A stretch of DNA of 64,000 nucleotides from the NCBI RefSeq assembly GCF_947501405.1, contig NZ_CANMVK010000001.1, positions 1,798,001-1,862,000 on the forward strand. The letters are read 5' to 3'. Positions 52,459 to 63,074 of this stretch are shown here, piece by piece. This stretch comes from an uncultured Hoeflea sp. GTDB lineage: Bacteria; Pseudomonadota; Alphaproteobacteria; Rhizobiales; Rhizobiaceae. Under the pieces are notes generated by a model. It had not been told where the DNA came from, searched no databases, and was given only the letters and a program-made list of their open reading frames with translations. The position numbers were made by a program, and so were the translations under genes. Position 1 is the stretch's first letter, and each line of letters starts with the position of its first letter.

Positions 52459-52726
52459 AGGCAGCACTCTCCTTGTTCGGGTGCAGGGCCGGGAACTGCC
52501 GGTCGCGACGGCCGGGCGCTGCGGCTCGGGCACCACCGTGTGGGCACAAACCACGCGGCATAGCCGGGGCAGAATCGGGCGCAGTCAACCTCAAAGCCGC
52601 GCCGGGGGCAAGGCGCGCACGGTTTCACTCCTCATCTTGACCGCCCTGCCCTGTGTACGGTCTAAAGCGGTCGGGTGCGTGCAGCGGCGCGCATCTGTCA
52701 GATATCAAGGCGAAGGACGGCGCGAA

Positions 52727-53782
52727 ATGACATCACGGGACAAAAGCACGGCAGCAGGCCTCAAGACGGCGGCCGCAAGTGATGTCGATGCGATTACTGG
52801 TCACCGGCGCATGCGCCGCACCCGGGTCGCCGACTGGTCGCGGCGGCTGACGCGCGAAACCCGGCTGACAGTCGATGACCTGATCTGGCCGATCTTCATC
52901 ATCCCCGGCGTCAATGTGACCGAGCCGATCGCCGCGATGCCCGGTGTCAGCCGGATGTCGGTGGACCGGGCGGTGGAAGCGGCGCGGATGGCCGCCGATC
53001 TCGGCATTCCCGCGCTCGCCACCTTCCCGAATGTGGAGATGGAGCACCGCGACCAGACTGGTTCCTATGCGCTGGAGCCGGACAATCTGATCAACCAGGC
53101 CACCCGTGCGATCAAACAGGCGGTTCCCGATATCGGCGTGATAACCGATGTGGCGCTGGACCCTTTCACCGACCACGGCCATGACGGTATCCTGCGCGAT
53201 GGCGAGATCGTCAATGATGAAACCGTGCGGGTGCTCGCCGCCGCCGCAGTGCATCAGGCCGATGCCGGGGCGGATATCATCGCGCCGTCTGACATGATGG
53301 ACGGGCGCATCGGCGCGATCCGGCAGGCGCTGGACGCCGCCGGGCATCACTCGGTGTCGATCATGTCCTACGCCACAAAATTCGCCTCGGCCCTTTACGG
53401 GCCCTACCGGGAGGCGATCGGCACATCGGGGCTGCTCAAGGGCGACAAGCGCACCTATTATCTCGATCCGGCCAACGCCACCGAGGCAATCCGCGATGCG
53501 GGGCTCGATGTCGAGGAAGGTGCGGACATGCTGATGGTCAAGCCGGGCCTTTGCTATCTCGACATCTGCCGGGCGCTCAAGGACAGCTACGGCCTGCCGG
53601 TGTTCGCCTACCAGGTGTCGGGCGAGTATTCGATGATCAAGGCCGGCGATGCCGCGGGCTACATCGACGGCGAGAAGGTGATGATGGAAAAACTGCTCGC
53701 CTTCAAACGCGCCGGCTGCGACGGAATCCTGACTTATTTCGCCCCCGAAGCGGCTCGGCTGATCGCCAAGGGCGCTGTTTGA
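52727..53782 (+). CDS. hemB: Delta-aminolevulinic acid dehydratase (Mg type)
   Basis: The 351-residue enzyme makes porphobilinogen from two ALA molecules. The Schiff-base lysines are Lys218 in SYATKFAS and Lys272 in LMVKPG. The metal segment reads DVALDPFTDHGHDG, with Asp where zinc-type enzymes have Cys, so this is the Mg-dependent alphaproteobacterial class. The start at 52727 has GGAC-type spacing; the open frame goes far upstream without a plausible protein. Confidence 0.96.
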   Translation: MTSRDKSTAAGLKTAAASDVDAITGHRRMRRTRVADWSRRLTRETRLTVDDLIWPIFIIPGVNVTEPIAAMPGVSRMSVDRAVEAARMAADLGIPALATFPNVEMEHRDQTGSYALEPDNLINQATRAIKQAVPDIGVITDVALDPFTDHGHDGILRDGEIVNDETVRVLAAAAVHQADAGADIIAPSDMMDGRIGAIRQALDAAGHHSVSIMSYATKFASALYGPYREAIGTSGLLKGDKRTYYLDPANATEAIRDAGLDVEEGADMLMVKPGLCYLDICRALKDSYGLPVFAYQVSGEYSMIKAGDAAGYIDGEKVMMEKLLAFKRAGCDGILTYFAPEAARLIAKGAV

Positions 53783-53806
53783 CCGCCGGATTGAGAGCCA
53801 GGCCGG

Positions 53807-54109
53807 CTACTGCCCGGGCGGCGGATCCTGGCAATAAAGACGCAGCGCGCCGCCGTCGCCAGCGGTGATGCTGAGCCGGCTGGCCTTGACGTCGAGCACA
53901 TAGGCGGCCTCCGCCGGTGCGCCGGAATTGTGGGGCAGCGCCGCGCACATCTTGGCCATCACTTCCGCCTGACCGGACAGGCGTCCAGTGCCGTGGCCCT
54001 GCGCGAACCATTTGTCGCGCGTCATGGCGTGGGTGAAGCTGGCCGCGGCAATGCCGCCGACCGCAAGGCCCGTGGCAAAGGCTATTCCGTACCATAGGGA
54101 CGATGTCAT
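53807..54109 (-). CDS. Small membrane-anchored protein of unknown function
   Basis: About 100 residues: an N-terminal membrane helix (LWYGIAFATGLAVGGIAAASF) followed by a short periplasmic part with two Cys (KMCAALPH and LYCQDPPPG). It is encoded convergently to hemB. The helix may also act as an uncleaved signal. No family is recognised; confidence that it is a real gene is moderate. Confidence 0.55.
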   Translation of the reverse strand: MTSSLWYGIAFATGLAVGGIAAASFTHAMTRDKWFAQGHGTGRLSGQAEVMAKMCAALPHNSGAPAEAAYVLDVKASRLSITAGDGGALRLYCQDPPPGQ

Positions 54110-54422
54110 GGGCTGCATCCTTCAGCTTTTGCCGGGTTCACGCCCGGACGCCCGGTTCCACTGACCGCACGCGTCGGGCTCACGCCCTCACACCATGTGA
54201 AACCTAGCAAATATCCGCGTTGATTCTATCAGAAATCTGCGCGTGAAATGTGGCCGGAAACGCGCGCACATATTACGTCAAACCGGCCCGATGCGTCTGC
54301 AAACACAGCATCAGCGCTTGCCTGCTCCGCCCCCCGATATAAAGGCGCGACCAGTCCGGCGGCCTTTAAACCGGGCGCGGCACATCCCATATTAAAGCGG
54401 TAGCGAAGAATGGAGACTGCCC
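54110..54422. other. Intergenic stretch before the RDD gene
   Basis: About 313 bases, no supported gene or RNA. It holds the promoters of the small membrane protein gene and of the RDD gene. No palindrome or repeat stands out. Confidence 0.4.
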
Positions 54423-54896
54423 ATGAGCCGCACAACGCTCGACGCCCATGACACCCATGCCGACATCGGCGCGCTTGACGATATTGCACGCTATGACGGG
54501 GTGCGATCGCGCCGGGTGATGGCGTTTTTCATCGATTACGCCATCGTGCTGGCGCTGTGCGTGCCGGTGGCGGTGCTGGTGTTCTTCATCGGCATCTTTA
54601 CACTGGGTCTGGGCTTTTTCCTCTATCCGATCCTGTTCCTGCTGGTGGTCATTCCCTATATCGGCCTGTCGATGGGCGGCCCCAACCAGGCAACTCCGGG
54701 CATGCGGATGATGGATATCCAGGTGGCACGGCTTGACGGCCGCCCGGTGGATTTTATGCTCGCCGTCGTCCACGGCGTGCTGTTCTGGGCCCTGAACGCG
54801 GTGCTGACCCCGTTCATCCTGCTCGCCACCCTGGTGCTCGACCGTAAACAGACCGTCCATGACTGGCTGCTCGGGACCGTGGTGGTGCGGGGGTAG
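54423..54896 (+). CDS. RDD family membrane protein
   Basis: The 157-residue protein has the RDD layout with three helices: RSRRVMAFFIDYAIVLALCV, then VFFIGIFTLGLGFFLYPILF and FWALNAVLTPFILLATLVLD, and ATPGMRMMDIQV in the loop. RDD proteins are small membrane proteins of uncertain transport role. In many rhizobia the gene lies between hemB and the leucyltransferase gene. Confidence 0.88.
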   Translation: MSRTTLDAHDTHADIGALDDIARYDGVRSRRVMAFFIDYAIVLALCVPVAVLVFFIGIFTLGLGFFLYPILFLLVVIPYIGLSMGGPNQATPGMRMMDIQVARLDGRPVDFMLAVVHGVLFWALNAVLTPFILLATLVLDRKQTVHDWLLGTVVVRG

Positions 54897-54981
54897 GCTC
54901 CGCCGCTTGCAACGTCCAAAAGCATGAGGGCGCCTGGACTTGCGTTGCCCCTAACCTGAAGCGGAGCGCACTCCCCGCCCC

Positions 54982-55452
54982 TCACACCTCAACCCGCGTC
55001 TCGTGCTTGATCTGTCTCAGGATCAGGTTGGTCTTGACTGTCGAGACGCCTTCGAGGGCGAAGAGGAACTCCTCCAGGAAGGCATTGTAGGCGGCAAGGT
55101 CGCGGCAGCGGACGCGCAGGTGATAATCGGCGTCGCCGGTGGTGGCGAAGCAGTCGAGCACCTCGGGCCGGGCTGTCACCGCGTCGATGAAGGCTGCGAC
55201 ATGGCCCGCGTGATGGCGCGAGAGCACCACATGCACCATGGCGTGAAACACCAGCCCCACCGCCTCGGGATCGACCAGCGCCGTATATCGCATGATCACT
55301 CCGCTTTCCTCGAGCGCCCTGACCCGGCGCCAGCAGGCTGACGCCGACATCGCGGCACGCTCGGCCAGATCCTGATTGGAAATCCGGCCATCCTGCTGCA
55401 GCGCCATCAGGATCTGCCGGTCAGCCGTAGGTATTTCAGATTTTTCGACCAT
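54982..55452 (-). CDS. Lrp/AsnC family regulator
   Basis: The 156-residue protein has the AsnC-type HTH (LMALQQDGRISNQDLAERAA then SASACWRRVRALEESGVI) and a RAM-type ligand domain (LDCFATTGDADYHLRVRC). AGGA lies 9 bases before ATG 55452. It is divergent from the indolepyruvate oxidoreductase gene with about 126 bases between, so it probably controls that amino-acid catabolic gene. Confidence 0.9.
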   Translation of the reverse strand: MVEKSEIPTADRQILMALQQDGRISNQDLAERAAMSASACWRRVRALEESGVIMRYTALVDPEAVGLVFHAMVHVVLSRHHAGHVAAFIDAVTARPEVLDCFATTGDADYHLRVRCRDLAAYNAFLEEFLFALEGVSTVKTNLILRQIKHETRVEV

Positions 55453-55578
55453 TTCGGCACATCCTTTCAAGACTACGGAATTTTCTGAAAACTCTCTCCA
55501 ATTCATTGGCTCATGCCGGCCAATCTGGCAAGTTCTGCCAGCGGCGGCATGTTAAAATCCTGGGCAGAGGAGCCGCCG

Positions 55579-58500
55579 ATGACTTTCCACACCCCTGCCC
55601 CATCCAGTTACGCATTGTCCGACCGCTATGAGATGCAGTCCGGCCGGGTGTTCATGACCGGCACCCAGGCGCTGGTGCGGGTGCTGTTTGATCAGGCGCG
55701 GCGCGACCGGGCCGCCGGGCTCAACACCGGCGGCTTCGTATCGGGCTACCGGGGCTCGCCGCTCGGTGGCCTGGACATGGAATTGTGGCGGCACAAACAG
55801 CGGCTGGCGGATGGCAACATCGAGTTCCTGCCCGCCGTCAACGAGGATCTGGCGGCCACCGCGGTGCTCGGTTCGCAGCAGGTGGAAACCAGCCCCGGCC
55901 GCACGGTCGATGGCGTGTTCGGTCTCTGGTACGGCAAGGGGCCCGGCGTCGACCGGGCCGGCGACGCGCTCAAACATGGCAACGCCTACGGCTCATCGCC
56001 CAATGGCGGCGTGCTGGTGGTGGCCGGCGATGACCATGGTTGCGTCTCGTCCTCGATGCCGCACCAGTCCGACGTCGCCTTCATGGCCTGGTTCATGCCG
56101 ACGCTCAATCCGGCGAGCGTGGCGGAGTATCTCGAGTTCGGCGAATATGGCTATGCGCTGTCGCGTTACTCGGGCATGTGGGTCGGATTCAAGGCGGTTT
56201 CGGAAACCGTGGAGGCGGCGGCTTCGTTTCTGCTCAAGCCGGATCGTGTATTCCAGGCGCCCGAGTTCGACATCCCCGTCACCGGTCTGCACTACCGCTG
56301 GCCGGACCTGCCGGGACCGCAGATCGAAGAGCGGATGGAGGCCAAGAAGCATGCGGTGTTCGCCTTCGCCGATGCCAATCCGATCGACCGGGCAATCTAC
56401 GGCGTCAAGGATGCGCGCTTCGGGTTTGTGACCACCGGCAAGGCGCATCTCGATCTGATGGAGGCGCTGAGGCTGCTCGGGCTCGATGAGGCGCGCTGCC
56501 GGGCGCTGGGCATCGACATCTACAAGGTCGGCATGGTGTGGCCGCTGGCGCGGCGGGCGGCGCTCGACTTCGTGCGCGGCAAACGCGAAGTGCTGGTGGT
56601 CGAGGAGAAGCGCGGCATCATCGAAAGCCAGTTCAAGGAGTATTTCTACGACTGGCCCGGCGACAAGCCGCAGCGCATGGTTGGCAAGAACGACGAGACC
56701 GGCCGGCGGCTGATCCCCTGGACCGGAGAACTGTCGCCCAAACAGCTGCTGCCGCTGATCGCCAAACGGCTCGACGGCGTATTCCGGGACCAGAATTTCG
56801 CTGAACACGCCGCACAGATCACCGCACAGCCGCTGATCGCGCTTTCGGATCCCGGCGCCACCCGCACGCCCTATTTCTGCTCGGGCTGCCCGCACAACAC
56901 TTCGACCAGGGTGCCGGAAGGGTCCAAGGCGCTGGCCGGCATCGGCTGTCATTTCATGGCAAGCTGGATGGACCGGGAGACCTCGTCGCTGATCCAGATG
57001 GGCGGCGAAGGCGTCAACTGGGCGGCCTCGTCGCGCTTTACCGGCAAGGGCCATGTGTTTCAAAATCTCGGCGAAGGCACCTGGTATCACTCCGGCTCAA
57101 TGGCGATCCGGCAGGCCATCGCGGCGGGTGCTAACATTACCTACAAGATCCTCTACAATGACGCGGTCGCCATGACAGGCGGCCAGCCGGTGGACGGGCC
57201 GGTCTCCGTGCAGGCGATCGCCCATATCTGCCGCGCCGAGGGTGTCGAGCGGATCGCGCTGGTCTCCGACGACCCGGACAAGTTTTCCGCCGCCGATTTC
57301 CCGCGCGGCATCAGCATTCACGCACGCGGCGAGATCGATACGGTGCAGCGTCAATTGCGCGAGGTTCCCGGCGTCTCGATCCTGATCTACGAGCAGGCCT
57401 GCGCCACGGAAAAGCGACGCCGCCGCAAGCGCGGGGAATTGCCCGATCCCAAGACTTTCGCGGTGATCAACGAACTGGTCTGCGAGGGCTGCGGCGACTG
57501 TTCGACACAATCCAATTGCCTGAGCGTGGAGCCAAAGGAAACCGAATTCGGCCGCAAACGGCAGATCAACCAGTCCAGTTGCAACAAGGATTTCTCCTGT
57601 CTGAACGGATTTTGCCCCTCGTTCGTGACGGTGGAGGGCGCTGAACGCCGCAAGCCAAAGCCGGCCGATCTCGACATGGCCGCCCTCACCCGCGAACTGC
57701 CCCAGCCCGCCCTGCCCGCGCTGGAGCGGCCGTTCAACCTGCTCGTCACCGGTGTCGGCGGAACCGGCGTCGTTACCGTTGGCGCACTGATCTCGATGGC
57801 CGCGCATCTGGAGGGCAAGGGCGCCAGCATTCTCGATTTCACCGGATTTGCGCAGAAATTCGGCGCGGTGCTGAGTTTCGTGCGGATCGGCAACGCGCCC
57901 GACCAGATCAATCAGGTGCGGATCGACGATGGCGCGGCGGACGCGGTGATCGGCTGCGACATCGTCGTCTCCTCGTCGACCAAGGCTTCGGCCACCTACC
58001 AGACGGACACGCGCGTGGCGCTCAATCTGGCGGCAATGCCGACCGGAGATCTGGTGCTCAACCGCGACGCCGATCTCAACATCGACAAACGGCAGGCGAT
58101 GATTGCCGCTGCCGTGGGCGCGGATAATCTCATGGCAATCGACGCCAATGCCGCGTCGGAGGCGCTGTTTGGCGATCAGGTGTTTGCCAATGTGCTGATG
58201 CTTGGCTTTGCCTGGCAGCGCGGGCTGGTTCCGGTGTCACACGAGGCGCTGATGCGGGCCATCGAGCTTAACAATGTGGCGGTGGAGACCAACAAAACCG
58301 CCTTTGGCTGCGGGCGTCTGATGGCCGCTGCGCCTTCTTCGCTTGCCGTACATCTTGATCCCGGAACGGCCGTTGCCACAACGCTTGCGGAAATCATCGA
58401 TCGACGGGCGGAGTTTCTCACACAGTACCAGAACACCGCCTGGGCGCAGCGCTACCGTGACCGGATCGCTGAGTTCGCAGCGCGAATGCCGGAGCCGCAC

Positions 58501-59022
58501 CGGGAGCGGCTGGCGATCGTCGCGGCGAAATCGCTGTTCAAGCTGATGTCCTACAAGGATGAATACGAAGTGGCGCGGCTGCACGCCGATCCGGGCTTCG
58601 CCCGCAGCCTTACAGACCGGTTTGAAGGCAAGTTCCGGATCGTGCACCATTTCGCGCCACCGTTGCTGTCGAGCGGAACCGATGCCCGCGGACGGCCGCT
58701 CAAACGCGCCTTCGGTCCGGCCATCCGGCCTGTTCTCAAAGGCCTGGCGCGGCTCAAGAGCCTGCGCGGCACCGCTTTCGATCCCTTCGGATACACCGCC
58801 GAGCGACGGATGGAGCGCGAGCTGATCGTCTGGTTCGAACAGCTGATGGCCCGATGTGTGCGCGCGATTACTCCAGAGACCGCGAGCTCGTGGTGTGATG
58901 TTCTGGCCGCGCCCATGCAGATCCGTGGGTTCGGACCGGTCAAGGAAGAGGCCGTTGTAAGGGTCAAAGCGGAGATCGGGGCCAAGCTCGATGAGATGAA
59001 CATGGATGGCTCGCGCGGCTGA
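55579..59022 (+). CDS. Fused indolepyruvate:ferredoxin oxidoreductase
   Basis: The 1147-residue protein joins the TPP-binding alpha part and the gamma part of 2-oxoacid:ferredoxin oxidoreductases. A TPP region is in YRGSPLGGLDMELWRH and the glycine-rich VGGTGVVTVGALISMAAHL lies near residue 730. A 4Fe-4S region holds CEGCGDCSTQSNC followed by CNKDFSCLNGFCP. It oxidatively decarboxylates arylpyruvates from aromatic amino acids to acyl-CoA, reducing ferredoxin. GAGGAG is 6 bases before ATG 55579. The AsnC gene upstream is the likely regulator. Confidence 0.93.
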   Translation: MTFHTPAPSSYALSDRYEMQSGRVFMTGTQALVRVLFDQARRDRAAGLNTGGFVSGYRGSPLGGLDMELWRHKQRLADGNIEFLPAVNEDLAATAVLGSQQVETSPGRTVDGVFGLWYGKGPGVDRAGDALKHGNAYGSSPNGGVLVVAGDDHGCVSSSMPHQSDVAFMAWFMPTLNPASVAEYLEFGEYGYALSRYSGMWVGFKAVSETVEAAASFLLKPDRVFQAPEFDIPVTGLHYRWPDLPGPQIEERMEAKKHAVFAFADANPIDRAIYGVKDARFGFVTTGKAHLDLMEALRLLGLDEARCRALGIDIYKVGMVWPLARRAALDFVRGKREVLVVEEKRGIIESQFKEYFYDWPGDKPQRMVGKNDETGRRLIPWTGELSPKQLLPLIAKRLDGVFRDQNFAEHAAQITAQPLIALSDPGATRTPYFCSGCPHNTSTRVPEGSKALAGIGCHFMASWMDRETSSLIQMGGEGVNWAASSRFTGKGHVFQNLGEGTWYHSGSMAIRQAIAAGANITYKILYNDAVAMTGGQPVDGPVSVQAIAHICRAEGVERIALVSDDPDKFSAADFPRGISIHARGEIDTVQRQLREVPGVSILIYEQACATEKRRRRKRGELPDPKTFAVINELVCEGCGDCSTQSNCLSVEPKETEFGRKRQINQSSCNKDFSCLNGFCPSFVTVEGAERRKPKPADLDMAALTRELPQPALPALERPFNLLVTGVGGTGVVTVGALISMAAHLEGKGASILDFTGFAQKFGAVLSFVRIGNAPDQINQVRIDDGAADAVIGCDIVVSSSTKASATYQTDTRVALNLAAMPTGDLVLNRDADLNIDKRQAMIAAAVGADNLMAIDANAASEALFGDQVFANVLMLGFAWQRGLVPVSHEALMRAIELNNVAVETNKTAFGCGRLMAAAPSSLAVHLDPGTAVATTLAEIIDRRAEFLTQYQNTAWAQRYRDRIAEFAARMPEPHRERLAIVAAKSLFKLMSYKDEYEVARLHADPGFARSLTDRFEGKFRIVHHFAPPLLSSGTDARGRPLKRAFGPAIRPVLKGLARLKSLRGTAFDPFGYTAERRMERELIVWFEQLMARCVRAITPETASSWCDVLAAPMQIRGFGPVKEEAVVRVKAEIGAKLDEMNMDGSRG

Positions 59023-59185
59023 GCCCCGGCGCCCGCGCCCGGTGCGGTTTCATACCCTTCAAGACCGCAACTCCCGGTGCCGCATTTCAACGCAGGCCCC
59101 GTCAATGGCATATTTCGCCTAGGCGCGAGACCGGCGCGCGCGGTAAAGTGGTGTTGCACTGCACTAAGGAGACCAGCCCGCTTTC

Positions 59186-61003
59186 ATGCCCGATTTTCAT
59201 CTCATCGCCACCTTCGTCATCATCGCGGCGACGATCGTCGCTTATGCTTCAGAGCGGTGGCCCATGGAGATCGTGTCGCTGGGCTCGCTCACCGCGGTGC
59301 TGGTCGTCTTTGGCGTGATGCCGTTCGCCGGCGGCGATGGCGAACAGCTCGGAGCGGAGCAGTTGCTGGCGGGTTTTGCCAACCCGGCACTCGCCACTGT
59401 GATCGCGCTGCTGATCGTCGGTCAGGGGCTGTTTGCCACTGACGCCATGGAAGCCCCGGCGCGCCGGCTCGGGCGCATGGGCGGCGCCAGTGCTTTCCGG
59501 CCAATCCTGTTCATTCTTGTCGGCGCCGCGGTGATCTCGGCGTTCTTGAACAACACGCCGGTGGTGGTGATTTTCATCCCGATCCTGGTGGTCATCGCCG
59601 CCCAACGATCAATCTCGCCCAGCCGGGTGTTCATTCCGCTCTCCTTCATTTCGATTCTGGGCGGCATGACCACGCTGATCGGCTCATCGACCAATCTGCT
59701 GGTCGCCGGCGTGGTGGCGGATTACGGCCATCAGTTGGGATTCTTCGACATTACCGGCATGGGCGTGATGCTGGCAGCGGTCGGCGCGCTTTATGTGCTG
59801 TTCGTACTGCCCAGACTAATGCCCGAACGGGAGGCTGAACTGTCGGCGGGGGCCAAATCCGGCGCTCAGTTCATCGGCGAGATCACGTTGTCACGCGATC
59901 ACCCGTTTGTGGGCATTTCCGCCAAGGCAGGCATGTTTCCCGGGCTCGGCGAGTTGACGCTGCGGCTGTTGCAGCGCCGGGACGCGCCGATACTTCCGCC
60001 TTTTGAGGATCTGACACTGGCGGTAAGCGATACGCTGGTGGTGACCGGCACCCGCCGAGCCTTCTCCAAGGCGCTGTCAAGGGGCCGCGCGGGCCTCGAA
60101 AACGAAGATCCGGTGGATGAGGAGACCGGTCAGGAGCCGCCCGGCCCCGACTATCACCTTGCCGAGGCGGTGGTCTCGCCGGGGTCTCGCTATGCCGGGC
60201 GAACCATCCAGCTTTCCGGCCTGAGACCGCAATTCGGACTGTCGGTGCTGGGCGTGCAACGCAAGAGCCGCATGGCGCGATCGGCGCTGTCGGACATCCG
60301 GCTCGAACCCGGCGACACGCTGCTGATCGGTGGCGCAATGGACGCAATCAAGAATCTAAGGGGCAACCACGATCTGCTGCTGCTGGAGCATTCCGCCGAA
60401 GCCATACCGCAATCGCGCAAGGCGCGGATCGCGGTGATGATCTTCATCGCCATCGTGCTCACTTCCGCCTTTTCGCTGGTCCCGATCGTGGTGGCGGCAG
60501 TCGGCGGCGCGGTGATGATGCTGTTGACCGGCTGCCTGTCGCTCTTACAGGCGGCGCGCGCATTTGACCGGCAGATATTCCTGCTGGTGGGGTCGTCGAT
60601 CGCGCTCGCCACCGCGATGGAAGCAACCGGCGGCGCCGAGCTGATTGCACAGACGGCGCTTACGGTCATGGACGGCGCGTCGCCTGCCATCGTGCTGTCG
60701 GGGCTGTTTCTGGTGATGGCGGTGATGACCAACATCCTGTCCAACAATGCCACCGCCGTGTTGTTCACACCAATCGCGCTCGGCGTGGCCAAGGCTCTGG
60801 GCGTTTCCCCCGCCCCGTTCATCGCGGCGGTGATTTTTGCGTCCAATGCTTCCTTCGCAACACCGATTGGTTACCAGACGAATTTGCTGGTGATGGGGCC
60901 CGGCCATTACCGCTTCGGCGATTTTTTGCGCGCCGGCACCCCTCTTGTGATCATCATCTGGTTGACCTTTTCGCTGCTTGCGCCATGGTATTACGCACTT
61001 TGA
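59186..61003 (+). CDS. SLC13/DASS-type permease with TrkA-C domains
   Basis: The 605-residue protein has two sets of membrane helices around a soluble middle. The first carries [20 protein letters not shown] and [20 protein letters not shown]. Two TrkA-C-like domains lie in the middle (residues about 210-295 and 310-400). The second set holds [20 protein letters not shown] and [18 protein letters not shown]. The NTP and SNNAT-type motifs are those of divalent anion transporters (dicarboxylate or sulfate). The substrate cannot be fixed. Confidence 0.9.
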   Translation: MPDFHLIATFVIIAATIVAYASERWPMEIVSLGSLTAVLVVFGVMPFAGGDGEQLGAEQLLAGFANPALATVIALLIVGQGLFATDAMEAPARRLGRMGGASAFRPILFILVGAAVISAFLNNTPVVVIFIPILVVIAAQRSISPSRVFIPLSFISILGGMTTLIGSSTNLLVAGVVADYGHQLGFFDITGMGVMLAAVGALYVLFVLPRLMPEREAELSAGAKSGAQFIGEITLSRDHPFVGISAKAGMFPGLGELTLRLLQRRDAPILPPFEDLTLAVSDTLVVTGTRRAFSKALSRGRAGLENEDPVDEETGQEPPGPDYHLAEAVVSPGSRYAGRTIQLSGLRPQFGLSVLGVQRKSRMARSALSDIRLEPGDTLLIGGAMDAIKNLRGNHDLLLLEHSAEAIPQSRKARIAVMIFIAIVLTSAFSLVPIVVAAVGGAVMMLLTGCLSLLQAARAFDRQIFLLVGSSIALATAMEATGGAELIAQTALTVMDGASPAIVLSGLFLVMAVMTNILSNNATAVLFTPIALGVAKALGVSPAPFIAAVIFASNASFATPIGYQTNLLVMGPGHYRFGDFLRAGTPLVIIIWLTFSLLAPWYYAL

Positions 61004-61022
61004 TCCGCTTCGACTTGAAGGC

Positions 61023-61772
61023 ATGACAAACCACACGGTCAATTCACCACAGTTCTTTCTGACAGCGCCCTCGCCCTGTCCCTATCTGGATGGCCAGAGC
61101 GAGCGTAAGGTATTTACCCATCTGGTGGGCGACAAAGCGCCTGAACTCAACGATCTTTTGACCCAGGGCGGGTTCCGCCGGTCGCAGAACATCGCCTACC
61201 GTCCGGCCTGCGAAACCTGCCGTGCCTGCGTGTCTGTGCGGATCCTGGCCGGGGAGTTCAGAGCGACGCGCTCTATGCGGCGAATCATGGCCGCCAACAC
61301 CGATCTCGTCGCCACTGAATACCAGGCCGAACCCTCTAGCGAGCAATTCCGGCTGTTCCGGCGCTATCTCGACAGCCGGCACCGGCGCGGCGGCATGGCC
61401 GATATGACCATCGGCGATTACGCGATGATGGTCGAGGACAGCCATGTCGATACCCGCATCATCGAATACCGCGTCAAGCAAGAAGGCGACGGCATCAACG
61501 AACAACCGTCCGGTCCGCTGGTCGGCGTGGCGCTGACCGACCGGATGGGTGACGGGCTGTCGATGGTTTATTCCTTCTACAATCCCGACGAGCAAGTGCG
61601 ATCGCTTGGCACCTATATGATCGTCGACCACATTGAGCGCGCGGCAGCGCTCGGTCTGCCGCATGTCTATCTGGGCTATTGGGTCGATGGCTCGCGCAAG
61701 ATGGAATACAAGGTCAGGTTCCGGCCGCAGGAGCACCTGATGGCGCAGGGCTGGCAGCGCTATACAGACTGA
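61023..61772 (+). CDS. bpt: Aspartate/glutamate leucyltransferase Bpt
   Basis: The 249-residue enzyme adds leucine to N-terminal Asp or Glu for the bacterial N-end rule. It shows [37 protein letters not shown] and the C-terminal [19 protein letters not shown], all standard in the ATE/Bpt family. The ATG at 61023 is used; the frame is open from 60978, inside the permease gene end. Confidence 0.93.
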   Translation: MTNHTVNSPQFFLTAPSPCPYLDGQSERKVFTHLVGDKAPELNDLLTQGGFRRSQNIAYRPACETCRACVSVRILAGEFRATRSMRRIMAANTDLVATEYQAEPSSEQFRLFRRYLDSRHRRGGMADMTIGDYAMMVEDSHVDTRIIEYRVKQEGDGINEQPSGPLVGVALTDRMGDGLSMVYSFYNPDEQVRSLGTYMIVDHIERAAALGLPHVYLGYWVDGSRKMEYKVRFRPQEHLMAQGWQRYTD

Positions 61773-62039
61773 GGCCCACCGGGTCCGGCTCCGCAAACGC
61801 TAGTTTTCTGTTGTGAAACAGTTCACAAGCTACAATTCAGCCTAGTGAATTTTCCTGTATACACGCCGCTATAATTGTGTGCATACTCATTTCAGCAATT
61901 TAGATTACCACTTAATCTGTTTCATTCCTTGAAATAGTGATCAGCCGCCGTGGAGTTTTTATTTTTTAATTCACAAAACTCCACCCGTTTCGAACAATCC
62001 AAAATCTTTACAGAGACTACCAATGGGGGGACTTTGATT
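61773..62039. promoter_or_regulatory. AT-rich leader with two inverted repeats before the GDSL gene
   Basis: About 267 bases, much richer in AT than the surroundings. A perfect operator-like palindrome, TTGTGAA-ACAG-TTCACAA, lies at 61811-61828. A second inverted repeat, TGGAGTTTT at 61951-61959 and AAAACTCCA at 61975-61983, would form a hairpin in the mRNA leader. No gene is supported; a regulator-bound promoter and a structured leader are both plausible. Confidence 0.5.
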
Positions 62040-62759
62040 ATGCTATATCGTATTCGGCCGTTTGGAGATTCCATCACTGCAGGCTACGGCTTCGGTTTCG
62101 GATGCAAACCACAACCGCATGACCCGCACCCGATCAGTTGTTGGCCGCCCAATGAGGTGGGTGGCGGTTACCGGGCATTTCTGGCTGGCAACACCCCCAA
62201 CAAACTGCCGATGCTGATGGTTGGCGGCCGTCATGACAATTCGGCGATGTGGATGTGGCAGGTCGGCCAGCAGAACCACGATGGTTACGCCAGCCATACA
62301 ATGGCGCAACTAATGCCTTATGCGCGTCAATCGCGGCCGTCAGAAGTGATCCTTCTGCATGTCGGAACCAATGACATCCTCACCGGTTCGAACGGCGCGC
62401 AGGCAGCCGATGCCTTGCGCGAACTGCTGATTACTCTGCTGATGACCAACAGCACCACACGCATTCTGGTCGCCCAGATCATTCCGGAGTTCAAATACGG
62501 AAAGGAAGCGGAAATCCTGGACTACAACAGCCGTGTACCGGGTATTGTAGACCTCTTCAAACCCTGGGGCCGGGATTTGCGGGTTGTCGACATGCATCCG
62601 GGTATGACCAGCCAGGATTACATGGATGGGCTGCATCCAAACTTCGCCGGCTATGAGAAAATGGCCAGCCGCTGGCGTGCAGCCATCAACACATTGCCGG
62701 AACTGGCGCAGGCAGCGATCCCCGGCGAAGGCGTTGGGCACATCGGCATGGCCTCCTGA
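62040..62759 (+). CDS. GDSL/SGNH-family hydrolase
   Basis: The 239-residue protein has the SGNH blocks: block I FGDSITAGYG with the nucleophile Ser, block III HVGTNDILTG with Asn, and block V DGLHPNFAGY with Asp and His. No clear signal peptide is seen from ATG 62040, but the frame is open to 61950. A GGGGGA run precedes the ATG. Such enzymes are esterases or polysaccharide deacetylases. It lies behind an AT-rich leader, suggesting a separately acquired or regulated unit. Confidence 0.88.
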   Translation: MLYRIRPFGDSITAGYGFGFGCKPQPHDPHPISCWPPNEVGGGYRAFLAGNTPNKLPMLMVGGRHDNSAMWMWQVGQQNHDGYASHTMAQLMPYARQSRPSEVILLHVGTNDILTGSNGAQAADALRELLITLLMTNSTTRILVAQIIPEFKYGKEAEILDYNSRVPGIVDLFKPWGRDLRVVDMHPGMTSQDYMDGLHPNFAGYEKMASRWRAAINTLPELAQAAIPGEGVGHIGMAS

Positions 62760-62762
62760 TTG

Positions 62763-62795
62763 AAGTCGCGTTCACAAGGTTCTTGTGAGCGCGAC
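62763..62795. other. Strong hairpin after the GDSL gene
   Basis: GTCGCG and CGCGAC flank CACAAG and CTTGTG, giving a two-part stem with one internal mismatch step. There is no T-run on either side, so it is a transcript-end stabiliser or weak terminator. The following 280 bases hold no supported gene. Confidence 0.45.
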
Positions 62796-63074
62796 AAAAA
62801 TCATCCTGACGTGCTGCATTGTGCTTTGCGCATCGGATAGGAAACGCTTCGGGCCGTTTTGACCTTTGCGCTTGTGAGACCGGAAACGGGCTTGCAACCG
62901 CTACGCGACCCAATTGGTTCTCCACGGCATCGTTGACCAACCGCGTTTTGCCCGTTGCCAACGGCATTTACAGGAACTGGCCGAAGATGCTTCCGCGGAC
63001 GCCGCACTTGCCGTCGTCTGATCAAGGGCCTATGCCAGCTGTTGTTTTGATTGATCGGTTTCAGGCCCAGACCT

